Source of the DNA: Paracoccaceae bacterium
GTDB taxonomy: Bacteria; Pseudomonadota; Alphaproteobacteria; Rhodobacterales; Rhodobacteraceae
Assembly (NCBI GenBank): GCA_021648025.1
Contig: JAKITO010000006.1
Location: forward strand, 54,562 to 118,561
Direction: 5' to 3'
Length of the DNA stretch: 64,000 nucleotides
This document shows, piece after piece, positions 37,301-46,368 of this stretch. A program made the position numbers and the translations under genes. The notes beneath the pieces are model-generated. The model saw only the letters and a list, made by a program, of their open reading frames with translations, ran no database searches and was not told where the DNA came from. How positions within the stretch are numbered: the stretch's first letter is position 1; every line of letters starts with the position of its first letter.

Positions 37301-37393
37301 GTTTCCTCCCGGTAATTCCAGTTCATCCAAGTATTACGATACATGAATGTGGGGGATTAGTAAAACCATTGCCCAGGGTGCGTTAACAAATAA

Positions 37394-37408
37394 TTTCCAT
37401 ACTGGAAA
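37394..37408. promoter_or_regulatory. TTTCCA-TAC-TGGAAA palindrome in a divergent promoter region
   Basis: A perfect 6-bp dyad with 3-base centre lies in the 234-base region between the divergent DUF302 gene and the substrate-binding protein gene. It is operator-like. The factor is unknown. Confidence 0.4.
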
Positions 37409-37534
37409 CAATCGTCGTTGGGTTTAGGCGCGCACTGGGCGCAGTCCTTTGGGAAAGGTGACTTTTTCGTTCCCTTTTTATGCCGAAGCCCATAGTCTCG
37501 CGAAATGACATCAACAATATCCGGGGAGGATACC

Positions 37535-38740
37535 ATGAAGACATTGACAATGACCTGCGCTGCGGCCGCGCTTATCGTCGGTTCGCTGGCGACAGGCGCG
37601 TTTGCGGGCGGGCATGCGAACGAAATCAAGATCGGCATTGTACTGGGCTTTACCGGCCCGGTGGAATCGATGATTCCAGCCATGGCCAGTGGTGCAGAAC
37701 TGGCAATGAAAGAGGTAAGCGATTCTGGCGCCCTTCTGGGGGGCAGCACGGTTATCCCCATTCGCGCCGATTCCACCTGCGTTGATTCCAACGCCGCCGT
37801 TGCGGCTACCGAACGGCTGATCACTTCCGACAAGGTCAAGGCGATCATCGGCGGCGATTGTTCCGGTGTAACAGGTGCAATGCTGGCCAATGTGGCTTTG
37901 CCCAACGGCATCGTAATGATTTCGCCTTCGGCCACCAGCCCGGGCCTTTCTGATGCCGAAGACAACGGGTTGTTCTTCCGCACCGCCCCGTCTGGTGCGC
38001 GCGAAGGCGTGGTGATGTCGGAAATCCTGTTGGAAGAGGGGACCAAAACGGTGGCCTTGACCTATACCAACAACGACTATGGCAAAGGTCTGGCCGAAAC
38101 GTTCCAGAAATCTTACGAGGCGATGGGCGGCACGGTAACAATTTCGGCGGCCCATGAAGACGGCAAGGCGGATTATGCGGCCGAGATGGGCGCATTGAGT
38201 GCTGCTGGCGGTGATAAGCTGGTGATCGTCGGATACATTGATCAGGGTGGCTCGGGCATCATTCGCTCTGCACTGGACCTTGGGGCGTTTGACAATTTCC
38301 ACTTTCCGGCCGGCATGATGGCGGCGGCACTTGAGGACAATTTTGGCACTGAAGTCGAAGGATCGTCAGGCCAGCATCCGGGCACAGACAGCGCCGGAGC
38401 TGCCAAGTATCAGGCTTTGGTGGGGGATGCGTTTGTTGCGTCGTCTTCCTTCTCGGCAGAATCCTACGACGCGGCGGCAATCATGTTGCTGGCGATGCAG
38501 GCGGCGGGATCAGCTGAATCAGCCGATTTCAAAAGCGAGGTGATGAATGTCGCCAACGCACCGGGGATCGAGATTTTCCCGGGTGAACTGGCCAAAGGTC
38601 TGAAGATACTTGCTGAGGGCGGCGAGGTTGACTATGTCGGCGCGTCCGCGGTCGAATTGATTGGCCCCGGTGAATCGGCAGGCAACTATCGTCAGGTTGT
38701 CATCAAGGATGGCAAGATGACCACCGTGAAATACCGCTAA
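37535..38740 (+). CDS. ABC transporter substrate-binding protein, branched-chain amino acid type (orphan)
   Basis: This 401-residue periplasmic binding protein has a signal peptide (AAAALIVGSLATGAFA). It matches the Leu/Ile/Val-binding family: KIGIVLGFTGPVESMIPAMASG, the binding-site region IIGGDCSGVTGAMLANVALP, SPSATSPGLSD and ALTYTNNDYGKGLAETF. A GGGGAGG site precedes ATG 37535. No permease or ATPase genes follow, so it must use components encoded elsewhere or act in sensing. The neighbouring convergent genes degrade lysine, but its ligand is unknown. Confidence 0.85.
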   Translation: MKTLTMTCAAAALIVGSLATGAFAGGHANEIKIGIVLGFTGPVESMIPAMASGAELAMKEVSDSGALLGGSTVIPIRADSTCVDSNAAVAATERLITSDKVKAIIGGDCSGVTGAMLANVALPNGIVMISPSATSPGLSDAEDNGLFFRTAPSGAREGVVMSEILLEEGTKTVALTYTNNDYGKGLAETFQKSYEAMGGTVTISAAHEDGKADYAAEMGALSAAGGDKLVIVGYIDQGGSGIIRSALDLGAFDNFHFPAGMMAAALEDNFGTEVEGSSGQHPGTDSAGAAKYQALVGDAFVASSSFSAESYDAAAIMLLAMQAAGSAESADFKSEVMNVANAPGIEIFPGELAKGLKILAEGGEVDYVGASAVELIGPGESAGNYRQVVIKDGKMTTVKYR

Positions 38741-38758
38741 GTCGCGGTTCAGATAAAT

Positions 38759-38786
38759 GCCGGCCCGGGCACCGCCCCGGACCGGC
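38759..38786 (+). terminator. GC-rich hairpin after the substrate-binding protein gene
   Basis: Arms GCCGG (38759-38763) and CCGGC (38782-38786) enclose CCGGG/CCCGG with a single mismatch and a 6-base loop. It lies between convergent genes, 18 bases after the stop codon. There is no T-run, so termination is likely but not certain. Confidence 0.35.
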
Positions 38787-38849
38787 TACTTGCCTGGCAC
38801 TCGCGAGGAAAGCCCGGTACGGGCTTGAAGAGCGGCCCGGCCACAAGGC

Positions 38850-39911
38850 TCAGGAATAAAGTCGGCCGGTATCCGTCGCCAAAAATGCCTCCAGCGGGAT
38901 TTCTTCCTGTTTGAGAAAACCGTGATCGGGCAGCACCCCACCGCGTACCATTTCAATCACCGCCACCACCGACCCGGCGGTGGTCCAGGAAATTGCCGTC
39001 TGGCGCGCACCCGCCACCTCGATTGGCCGGTAGCCCCGCACAAACTCTCGCCGCTGCAAGCGCCCGTCAATCTCGCCTTCGGTCGAGACGTGGATGTAAA
39101 CAATATCATCCTCAACCGGCGGTTTGGCATTGACCAGAATGCGCCCCGCCTCTTTGCGGTTCTCGCGCATCAGGAGTTCGTGGAAAAAGAAGTTCATCAG
39201 CTTCATATGCCCCGGGTATCGCATGGTCTTATAGTCGATATTGTCGACCTTGCCCAAATAGGTCTCGCACATGGTTCCCAACCCGCCAGAGGTGGTAAAT
39301 GCCTCCAACGCCATTCCGTCAACCAACAAGGTTTCGTGCCATTCCATGGGTGACACCCACTTGCGCTTGCCGCCCTCCAACACTTCGCAATCGTTCAGGT
39401 ATTCATTGACCACCCCCTCGGGCGACCAGTTGAATGCGTACCCCAAAAGGCCGGTCGGGTGCTGTGGCAACGCACCCACCCGCATACGCACCGACCGGCA
39501 AGTATCGAACATGGCGATATGGCTGGCACCGACGATACCAATAAACCCCGGCGCCAGGCCGCATTGCGGTGCCATCAGCCCTTTGGATGTCTTGGCCAAC
39601 TCAATGATCGCATTGGTGGTCGCCACATCCTCGGTCAGATCGAAATAATGAATGCCGGCCTCATGTGCCGCTGTCGCCACGTCGATATTCAGATGATATG
39701 GCAGGCAGGACAAAACCGCGTCCACTTTTGCAAACGCCCCCGCCAACACCTTGGGGTTGCAGATATCCACGTCCTTAACGGCAAATGGCAGTGCCGCGTG
39801 CGGGGCCTGCTGATCATAGCCGGTAACTTCAAACCCGGCCTGGTGCAGCAGCTTTGCCGCCAATGTCCCAACCTTGCCCAACCCGAGAACTGCGATCCTG
39901 TCAAAGCTCAT
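38850..39911 (-). CDS. Saccharopine dehydrogenase-family protein, probable lysine 6-dehydrogenase
   Basis: This 353-residue NAD(P)-binding oxidoreductase starts with the Rossmann motif LGLGKVGTLAAKLL. It continues with VLSCLPYHLNIDVATAAHEAG, then HYFDLTEDVATTNAI and GLAPGFIGIVGA, all typical of the saccharopine dehydrogenase family. Its coupling (4-base overlap) to an aldehyde dehydrogenase of the piperideine-6-carboxylate type suggests that it oxidises L-lysine to allysine, as lysine 6-dehydrogenase does. A true saccharopine reductase would not fit as well because no lysine-2-oxoglutarate partner is near. The reaction is inferred from context. Confidence 0.75.
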   Translation of the reverse strand: MSFDRIAVLGLGKVGTLAAKLLHQAGFEVTGYDQQAPHAALPFAVKDVDICNPKVLAGAFAKVDAVLSCLPYHLNIDVATAAHEAGIHYFDLTEDVATTNAIIELAKTSKGLMAPQCGLAPGFIGIVGASHIAMFDTCRSVRMRVGALPQHPTGLLGYAFNWSPEGVVNEYLNDCEVLEGGKRKWVSPMEWHETLLVDGMALEAFTTSGGLGTMCETYLGKVDNIDYKTMRYPGHMKLMNFFFHELLMRENRKEAGRILVNAKPPVEDDIVYIHVSTEGEIDGRLQRREFVRGYRPIEVAGARQTAISWTTAGSVVAVIEMVRGGVLPDHGFLKQEEIPLEAFLATDTGRLYS

Positions 39912-41422
39912 GACACCGCCCCTTCAATGTCGAAGGTAATGCCCTGCGCCAACGGCAAGTCGCGTGAATAATTCACAGTATTGGTCTGGCGACGCATATA
40001 GCCCTTCCACGCATCCGAGCCGGACTCGCGTCCCCCCCCGGTTTCCTTCTCGCCACCAAAGGCCCCGCCGATTTCTGCACCCGAAGGCCCGATATTGACG
40101 TTGGCAATGCCGCAATCAGAACCGCAGGCGGACAGGAAATATTCTGCCTCGCGCACATCAGTGGAAAAGATGCAGGACGACAGCCCTTGTGGCACATCGT
40201 TTTGCAGCGCAATCGCGCGGTCAAGATCGCGATATTTCATCACATACAGGATCGGCGCAAAGGTTTCGTGGCAGACAATATCGGTCTGCCCCGGCATTTC
40301 GACAATCGCCGGGGCGGCATAATATCCGTCCGGATATTGCCCCGCCAACGCCCGCCCGCCGCCAAACACCTTGCCGCCATCCGTCTGAGCAGCCTTTAAC
40401 GCGGCCTCCATCCCATCAAATGCCGATCTGTCAATCAAGGGCCCGACCAACATGCCGTCTGCCAAAGGATCGCCAACCGGCAACCCGTCATATGCTGCCT
40501 TCAGGCGTGGCAACAACTGATCATAGATATCTGCGTGTACGATCAGGCGGCGCAGGCTTGTGCATCGTTGACCTGCCGTGCCGACGGCAGAAAACACAAT
40601 CGCCCGCAGCGCCATCTCCAGATCGGCACTTGGCGTGACAATCATCGCGTTGTTGCCCCCCAGTTCCAGAATGCAACGTCCAAACCGTGCCGCCATCGCA
40701 GCACTTACCTTGCGCCCCATACCGGTTGAACCGGTAGCCGAGACAATTGCCACATCGCGCGCGCTGGTCAGAGCTTGGCCGATATCGCCTTTGCCAATCA
40801 CCGTCTGGATCAACCCGTCAGGTGCCGTGCCAAACCGTGCCAGTGCCCGGTCACAGATCTTTTGCGTTGCCAGGGCTGTCAATGGCGCCTTCTCCGACGG
40901 CTTCCAGATCACCGGATCACCCGCCACCAGTGCCAGCGCCGCATTCCAGCACCAGGGTGCCACCGGGAAATTGAACGCGGTGATGATGCCGCAAACCCCC
41001 ATCGGATGCCAGCTTTCCCGCATGGTGTGGCCGGGACGTTCCGAGGCGATGGTCAATCCGAACAACTGCCGTGACAGGCCGACCGCCAGATCGCAGATGT
41101 CGATCATCTCCTGAACTTCGCCCAGCCCCTCTTGCAGGATCTTGCCGCATTCCAGCGACACAAGGCGGCCCAGGTTTTCCTTCTCGGACCGCAGTTCTTC
41201 GCCGATCAGGCGCACCAGTTCACCCCGGCGCGGGGCGGGTGTGTTGCGCCAGACAGTGAACGCCGCGCTTGCATTGGCGATCATCTTGTCCGCGTCACCC
41301 GTCGTGTGCATTTTCACAGCACCAAGGTGCGCGCCGTCAATCGGTGTAAATACCTGTAGATCACCACCCGTCAGGTCCGATCGGGTAAGCCCCGCAGCCT
41401 CAAGAATTTCTTTGTGTTCCAT
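39908..41422 (-). CDS. Aldehyde dehydrogenase, ALDH7 / piperideine-6-carboxylate dehydrogenase type
   Basis: This 504-residue NAD-dependent enzyme probably oxidises allysine (piperideine-6-carboxylate) to 2-aminoadipate. It has GIITAFNFPVAPWCWNAALA, the catalytic glutamate in LELGGNNAMIV and the catalytic cysteine in GTAGQRCTSLRRL. The ALDH7-like C-terminal stretch GIANVNIGPSGAEIGGAFGG continues into EKETGGGRESGSDAWK. The GPSGAEIGGAFGGEKETGGGRE region is characteristic of this subfamily. It is the first gene of a two-gene operon, divergent from an Lrp regulator. Confidence 0.88.
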   Translation of the reverse strand: MEHKEILEAAGLTRSDLTGGDLQVFTPIDGAHLGAVKMHTTGDADKMIANASAAFTVWRNTPAPRRGELVRLIGEELRSEKENLGRLVSLECGKILQEGLGEVQEMIDICDLAVGLSRQLFGLTIASERPGHTMRESWHPMGVCGIITAFNFPVAPWCWNAALALVAGDPVIWKPSEKAPLTALATQKICDRALARFGTAPDGLIQTVIGKGDIGQALTSARDVAIVSATGSTGMGRKVSAAMAARFGRCILELGGNNAMIVTPSADLEMALRAIVFSAVGTAGQRCTSLRRLIVHADIYDQLLPRLKAAYDGLPVGDPLADGMLVGPLIDRSAFDGMEAALKAAQTDGGKVFGGGRALAGQYPDGYYAAPAIVEMPGQTDIVCHETFAPILYVMKYRDLDRAIALQNDVPQGLSSCIFSTDVREAEYFLSACGSDCGIANVNIGPSGAEIGGAFGGEKETGGGRESGSDAWKGYMRRQTNTVNYSRDLPLAQGITFDIEGAVS

Positions 41423-41573
41423 CTGCCTGCTCCATTTTTTCGATTGCCAGGGAAGTATGAGGAAAATAGGAAAATCGGCAGGTAAGCTGCAATATGGCAG
41501 TATGGTCTTTATAGGTGACTTGACTAGTGAATATGACTATTAACATAGATGAAGTGCCCGAAAGCCAAAAACC

Positions 41574-42005
41574 ATGAACCTGAACCACAAAGACGAACAA
41601 ATGATTGCGCTGCTGCGACAGGACGGGCGGATGGCGGTGTCTGAACTGGCCCGCAGGTTGGCGGTTTCACGCACGGCGGCCCAGGTCCGGTTGGCCAAGC
41701 TGGAGCGTAACGGGGTGATTACGGGGTACGGCGCGGTGATGTCGCCTGCGTATCTGCAAGACCGGGTGCGGGCACTGGTGATGATGAAATTTCCGCCCGA
41801 CCGGCGGGCCGGGATTGAGCAGGCGCTGAACGAAATGGCGCAGGTGACGTCGCTTTATTCGATCAGCGGCGTGTTTGATCTGGCCGGGGTTGTTTCTGCC
41901 CGCTCGATGGCGGAATTGGACCGGACCATTGATACAATCGGTTGTCTTGAGGGGATAGACGAAACCATGTCATCGGTCATCCTGTCGACCAAGATTGACC
42001 GTTAG
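41574..42005 (+). CDS. Lrp/AsnC-family transcriptional regulator
   Basis: This 143-residue regulator has an N-terminal winged helix-turn-helix (VSELARRLAVSRTAAQVRLA) and a C-terminal RAM effector-binding domain (YSISGVFDLAGVVSARSM). It is divergent from the lysine-degradation pair, 151 bases away. The shared region is AT-rich and contains short imperfect repeats (for example TATGGCAGTATGG), as expected for Lrp sites. It probably senses lysine or another amino acid and controls the pair; this is inferred from position. Confidence 0.88.
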   Translation: MNLNHKDEQMIALLRQDGRMAVSELARRLAVSRTAAQVRLAKLERNGVITGYGAVMSPAYLQDRVRALVMMKFPPDRRAGIEQALNEMAQVTSLYSISGVFDLAGVVSARSMAELDRTIDTIGCLEGIDETMSSVILSTKIDR

Positions 42006-42157
42006 CACAGGCCTTTGGGCAGGTTATAGCTGGCGACCTTCGGGGTGAAATCACGCCTTGGCAATCCAATTGACAAAATATCGCAATATTGATGGTACTG
42101 CGGCTGACACCAATGGTAAACTTGTTTGCCTGCCAACAACTGTCAGGGGTTGGGCGG

Positions 42158-42662
42158 GTGCCAATATCTACGCCAATTTGTGATCTTCTGGGTATCGAAC
42201 ACCCTATTCTTCTGGCACCGATGGCTGGGGTCAGTGGTGGTGCCCTGGCTCAGGCGGTAAGTGGGGCAGGCGGGTTGGGCCTGATCGGCGGCGGCATTGG
42301 CAATGAGGACTGGTTGAAACAGGCGGTGCCGGACGCAGGCAATTCACGGGTCGGGATCGGGTTTATCACCTGGTCGTTGAGGCCCCGGCCACATCTTTTG
42401 GATATGGCGCCTGGACTGGCCCGGCGCGTGGAACCTGCGTGCATTGAACAACCGCTTTTCGACCCGGTGGCAGGACGATCAGGCCGCTTTGGCCAATGAC
42501 ACAGGCGTGCGGCAGGATTTTGACCAGGCCTCTGAAAAAGGTAACACCGACATGGCCCCGGCGATTGTGGGCAAAGGCGTAGGGCTGGCACGCTTTACCT
42601 TGATGGGAATTAAAGCGGCCTTTTGCAACATGCATCGACATTTGCAACACGCATCGACATAA
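42158..42662 (+). pseudogene. Nitronate monooxygenase pseudogene with internal deletion
   Basis: The N-terminal part (from 42158, possible GTG) reads TPICDLLGIEHPILLAPMAG and GAGGLGLIGGGIGNEDWL, which is the start of the FMN-dependent nitronate monooxygenase / 2-nitropropane dioxygenase family. It ends near 42380. From 42402, in another frame, the family's C-terminus follows: DWPGAWNLRALNNRF and MAPAIVGKGVGLA. The roughly 200 residues of barrel between them are missing. The last 20 codons do not resemble the family. A long internal deletion with frame change has destroyed the gene. No other gene is visible in 42006-42751. Confidence 0.75.
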
Positions 42663-42751
42663 GAGCAAAAACCATACCTTATTGACTCGCTGTCCGGGCA
42701 TGCCGTACCGTTCGCACACGAATAAACTTTCAGAGGCAGGATACGGCAGGA

Positions 42752-43588
42752 ATGGGATATTACACGCCAGATACCGTGCCTGACGCGTTAGAGGTCTTGC
42801 GCCAGGGTGACGCCACAATCATCGCCGGCTGCACCGATTATTTTCCGAACCAGGGTGATATCTGCGCGCCGACAAAGCTGTTGGATATCTCCCGTGTGGC
42901 TGGCCTTCGGGCGGTTTCACAAACGACTGATGGTTGGACAATAGGCGCTGCAACCACCTGGAGCGATGTGATAAACGCCGACCTTCCCCGCGCCTTTGAC
43001 GGTCTGAAGATGGCCGCGCGCGAAGTGGGCTCGGTGCAAATCCAGAACGCAGGCACGCTGGTCGGTAACCTGTGCAATGCCTCTCCGGCAGCGGACGGCG
43101 TGCCGCCCTTGCTGACGCTTGGGGCCGAGTTAGAGGTGATATCCTTACGTGGTTCGCGGCGCGTACCGCTGGTGGATTTTATCACCGGGGTGCGCCAGAT
43201 TGACATGGCGCGCGACGAAATGGTGGTGGCGATCCATATTCCTGCGCCTGAAAACGCCCCGCGCGGGTATTTCCTGAAACTGGGCGCGCGCAAATACCTG
43301 GTGATTTCCATTGCCATGGTTTCGACCCTGGTGGCGCTGGACGCGGGGGGGCGCATTACCTGCGCGCGGGTGGCGGTTGGGGCCTGCTCGGCTGTGGCCC
43401 GGCGACCGGGCGCGCTTGAGGTCGCATTGATAGGGCAGACGGTTGACCAGCTTATGGGGGATCCGGGCATCTGGACGCGCCATCTTGCCCCGCTTGCGCC
43501 AATCAGTGACGTACGCGGGTCGGCTGACTATCGACAAGAGATTGCGGGTGAGCTGTGCAAGCGCGCGGTCATGGGGGCGATCCAATGA
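42752..43588 (+). CDS. FAD-binding subunit of a molybdenum hydroxylase (CoxM/XdhB type)
   Basis: This 278-residue subunit carries FAD in enzymes of the xanthine oxidase family and passes electrons from the Fe-S clusters. Typical stretches are IIAGCTDYFPNQ in the place of AGGTD, NAGTLVGNLCNASPAADGVP, LGARKYLVISIAMVST and ADYRQEIAGELCKRAV. It overlaps the next gene by ATGA and is the first gene of a seven-gene run. Confidence 0.88.
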   Translation: MGYYTPDTVPDALEVLRQGDATIIAGCTDYFPNQGDICAPTKLLDISRVAGLRAVSQTTDGWTIGAATTWSDVINADLPRAFDGLKMAAREVGSVQIQNAGTLVGNLCNASPAADGVPPLLTLGAELEVISLRGSRRVPLVDFITGVRQIDMARDEMVVAIHIPAPENAPRGYFLKLGARKYLVISIAMVSTLVALDAGGRITCARVAVGACSAVARRPGALEVALIGQTVDQLMGDPGIWTRHLAPLAPISDVRGSADYRQEIAGELCKRAVMGAIQ

Positions 43589-46368
43589 CGAACGCCATCC
43601 CCTCGGATCAGATAGGTTTCACCCTGAACCACACCTCGGTCAGCGCCAATTCGCCCCCGGGCGAACGCCTGTCTGAAACGTTGCGTGAACAAATGGGCCA
43701 GCGGGACGTGAAAATCGGCTGTAACGCCGGTGATTGCGGCGCCTGCACCGTGCTGGTTGATGGCGATCCGGTCTGCGCCTGCCTGACCCCGACCCACCGG
43801 GTCGCGGGGCGGCAGGTTGAAACCCTGACCGGGCTGGTCGGGTATGACGACAGCGCCAAAGCGCTGAGCGAAAGTTTTCTGGACCAGGGTGCGGCGCAAT
43901 GCGGGATTTGCACGCCGGGGATGATCGTCTCGGCGGTGGCTTTGCTGCGTGCCACCCCGGACCCGGACGAAGAACAGGTGAAAGACGCGATTGGCGGGGT
44001 CCTGTGCCGCTGTACCGGCTATCGCAAAATAATTGACGCCGTGTTGCAGGCGGGAACCAGCAAGGTCACGGCGGGGGCTGACGGCTCTGGCAAAGTTGGC
44101 TCTGGCAAAACCGGCTCTGGCAAAGTTGGCTCTGGCATCCGCCATCTGGACGGTCCGGCCAAGGTGCGGGGAACGCTGGCGTTTGGCGATGATGTGGCCC
44201 CGCCCGGTACATTGGTCCTCAAAGTGATCCGTTCGCCGTTTGCGCGCGCCGCCTTTGCCTTGGGTGATCTGGATTTGTTTGTTGCCACCACGGACGGGAT
44301 AAAGGCGACCCTTACCGCCGCCGACGTGCCCGGCGATAATTGTTTCGGCGCGATCCCGGCCTTCGTGGACCAACCGGTTTTTGCCGAACACGAAACCCGT
44401 TTTCGCGGCGAGGCGGTGGCGGCAGTGATCGGCACACCCGAAGCCATGCGGGCGTTTGACCCTGAAAGCTTCCCGGTTGATTGGCACCAACTGGCATCCG
44501 TTGCCGAGGTTGACGCAGCTATGGCCAATGACGCGCCACAATTGCATACCGGTCGTGACGGCAATGAAATGTGCAAAGGTTTTGTTTTATGCGGTAACGT
44601 CGACCAAGCATTGGAACAGGCCGATATATTCGTCGAAGGCCATTTCACCACCGGGTTTGTCGAACACGGCTATATCGAACCCGAAGCGGGCTATGCCACT
44701 TTTGAGAACGGCAAAGTCACCGTCCACGCCTGTACCCAGGCCCCGGTGATGGACCGCGACGCACTTGAGGCCATCCTTGGTCTGCACGCCGATCAGATCC
44801 GCATTGTGCCAACGGCGGTTGGCGGCGGTTTCGGCTCCAAGCTTGATATCTCGGTCCAGCCGTTTCTGGCGCTGGGGGCGATGAAGACCGGACATCCGGT
44901 GCGCATCACCTATACCCGCCGCGAAACCATGCAATCGACCACCAAACGCCACCCGGCGGAAATGACCGTGAAAATCGGTGCCATGAAGGATGGTCGCCTA
45001 AGTGGCCTGCGCTTTGACGGGGTGTTCAATACCGGGGCCTATGCCTCTTGGGGACCAACCGTGGCGACCCGTGTGCCGATACATGCCTCTGGGCCTTACC
45101 GCATTGCCGATTACCGCGCCCAGGCCCGCGCCATCCACACCCATAACCCGCCCTCCGGCGCGTTCCGGGGCTTTGGCGTGCCACAGGCGGCAATCGCGCA
45201 AGAGGCGTTGTTTGATCAACTCGCGGCCAAACTGGCCATGGACCCGCTGGAGTTCCGCATTCTCAACGCTCTGGACAACCACCAACCCACCGTCTGCGGT
45301 CAGGTGTTCGAACAAGGCGTCGGCATCAGGGCCTGCCTGAAGGCGCTGCGCCCGGCCTGGGCCGAACACAACGCCAAGATCGCGGAATTCAACGCTCAAA
45401 CCACCGGCCCCTTGCGCCGGGGCGTCGGCATTGCCGCCGGGTGGTACGGGTGTGGCAATACCTCGCTGGCCAATCCGTCGACCATCCTTGCCGGGTTGCG
45501 CGTCGATGGCACGATTGTGCTGCATCAGGGGGCGATGGATGTCGGGCAGGGTGCCAACACGGTGATCGCCCAGATATTCGCCCAGGCATTTGGCGTGCCG
45601 GTGGCACAGCTGACGCTGCTTGGCCCGGACACCGACATCACGCCCGATGCCGGCAAAACATCTGCCTCGCGCCAGACGTTTGTCACCGGCAACGCCGCCC
45701 GCCTGACCGGCGAGGCCCTGCGCGCGCGTATCCTGTCGATGTGCAACGCCTCGCCCGAGGCGACATTAGAGGTCGGGCCGGGTGTGGTTAAGGTTCTTGA
45801 CGACGGGCACAGTCACCAGATCGACCTGAACAAACTGGAACCAAACGCAATGGGGTATGTCCTTCACGCCGAAGAAACGTATGATCCGCCCACCAAGCCG
45901 CTGGACCATAACGGCCAGGGCGTGCCCTATGCCCAGTTCGGTTATGCCGCCCATCTGTGCGTGGTCGAAGTCGATACCGCCCTTGGCACCGTCAAGCCGC
46001 TGCACTTTAGCGCCGCCCATGATGTCGGTCAGGCGATCAACCCCCTGTTGGTCGAAGGCCAGGTGCAGGGTGGCATCGCCCAGGGGCTGGGCATGGCCCT
46101 GATGGAAGAATACCTGCCTGGCCGCACCGAAAACCTGCATGATTACCTGATGCCAACAGCCGGTGACATGCCCCGCGTCGAGACCATAATTGTCGAAGTC
46201 CCCGACGCGCATGGGCCATATGGGGCCAAGGGCCTTGGCGAACATGTGCTGATCCCCACCGCCCCGGCGATCCTGAACGCCATCCACAATGCCTGCGGTG
46301 CGCGCATCACCCGGCTTCCGGCCACGCCTGCCCGGGTCCATGCGGCAATCAAGGGGCTGACCATATGA
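43585..46368 (+). CDS. Molybdenum hydroxylase: fused [2Fe-2S] and molybdopterin subunits (XdhA-CoxL type)
   Basis: This 927-residue protein joins two usual subunits. Residues 1-160 hold two [2Fe-2S] clusters (CNAGDCGACTVLVDG; CGICTPGMIV with CRCTGYRK). Residues of about 185-927 hold the molybdenum cofactor domain (GGGFGSKLD, PPSGAFRGFGVPQA, MDVGQGANTVIAQI). The catalytic glutamate is in YGAKGLGEHVL. A linker of Gly/Ser/Lys repeats joins the parts. Such enzymes hydroxylate N-heterocycles or purines with water as oxygen source. Because the next gene resembles 6-hydroxynicotinate reductase, an N-heterocyclic acid is a likely substrate. It needs the FAD subunit encoded just upstream. Confidence 0.88.
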   Translation: MTNAIPSDQIGFTLNHTSVSANSPPGERLSETLREQMGQRDVKIGCNAGDCGACTVLVDGDPVCACLTPTHRVAGRQVETLTGLVGYDDSAKALSESFLDQGAAQCGICTPGMIVSAVALLRATPDPDEEQVKDAIGGVLCRCTGYRKIIDAVLQAGTSKVTAGADGSGKVGSGKTGSGKVGSGIRHLDGPAKVRGTLAFGDDVAPPGTLVLKVIRSPFARAAFALGDLDLFVATTDGIKATLTAADVPGDNCFGAIPAFVDQPVFAEHETRFRGEAVAAVIGTPEAMRAFDPESFPVDWHQLASVAEVDAAMANDAPQLHTGRDGNEMCKGFVLCGNVDQALEQADIFVEGHFTTGFVEHGYIEPEAGYATFENGKVTVHACTQAPVMDRDALEAILGLHADQIRIVPTAVGGGFGSKLDISVQPFLALGAMKTGHPVRITYTRRETMQSTTKRHPAEMTVKIGAMKDGRLSGLRFDGVFNTGAYASWGPTVATRVPIHASGPYRIADYRAQARAIHTHNPPSGAFRGFGVPQAAIAQEALFDQLAAKLAMDPLEFRILNALDNHQPTVCGQVFEQGVGIRACLKALRPAWAEHNAKIAEFNAQTTGPLRRGVGIAAGWYGCGNTSLANPSTILAGLRVDGTIVLHQGAMDVGQGANTVIAQIFAQAFGVPVAQLTLLGPDTDITPDAGKTSASRQTFVTGNAARLTGEALRARILSMCNASPEATLEVGPGVVKVLDDGHSHQIDLNKLEPNAMGYVLHAEETYDPPTKPLDHNGQGVPYAQFGYAAHLCVVEVDTALGTVKPLHFSAAHDVGQAINPLLVEGQVQGGIAQGLGMALMEEYLPGRTENLHDYLMPTAGDMPRVETIIVEVPDAHGPYGAKGLGEHVLIPTAPAILNAIHNACGARITRLPATPARVHAAIKGLTI
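44083..44139 (+). repeat. 15-bp tandem repeat encoding the Gly-Ser-Lys linker
   Basis: Three units of the form GGCTCTGGCAAARYY (AAAGTT, AAAACC, AAAGTT) and a partial fourth encode SGKVGSGKTGSGKVGSG. The repeat lies exactly at the junction of the Fe-S and molybdopterin parts. The number of units may vary between strains. Confidence 0.85.
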
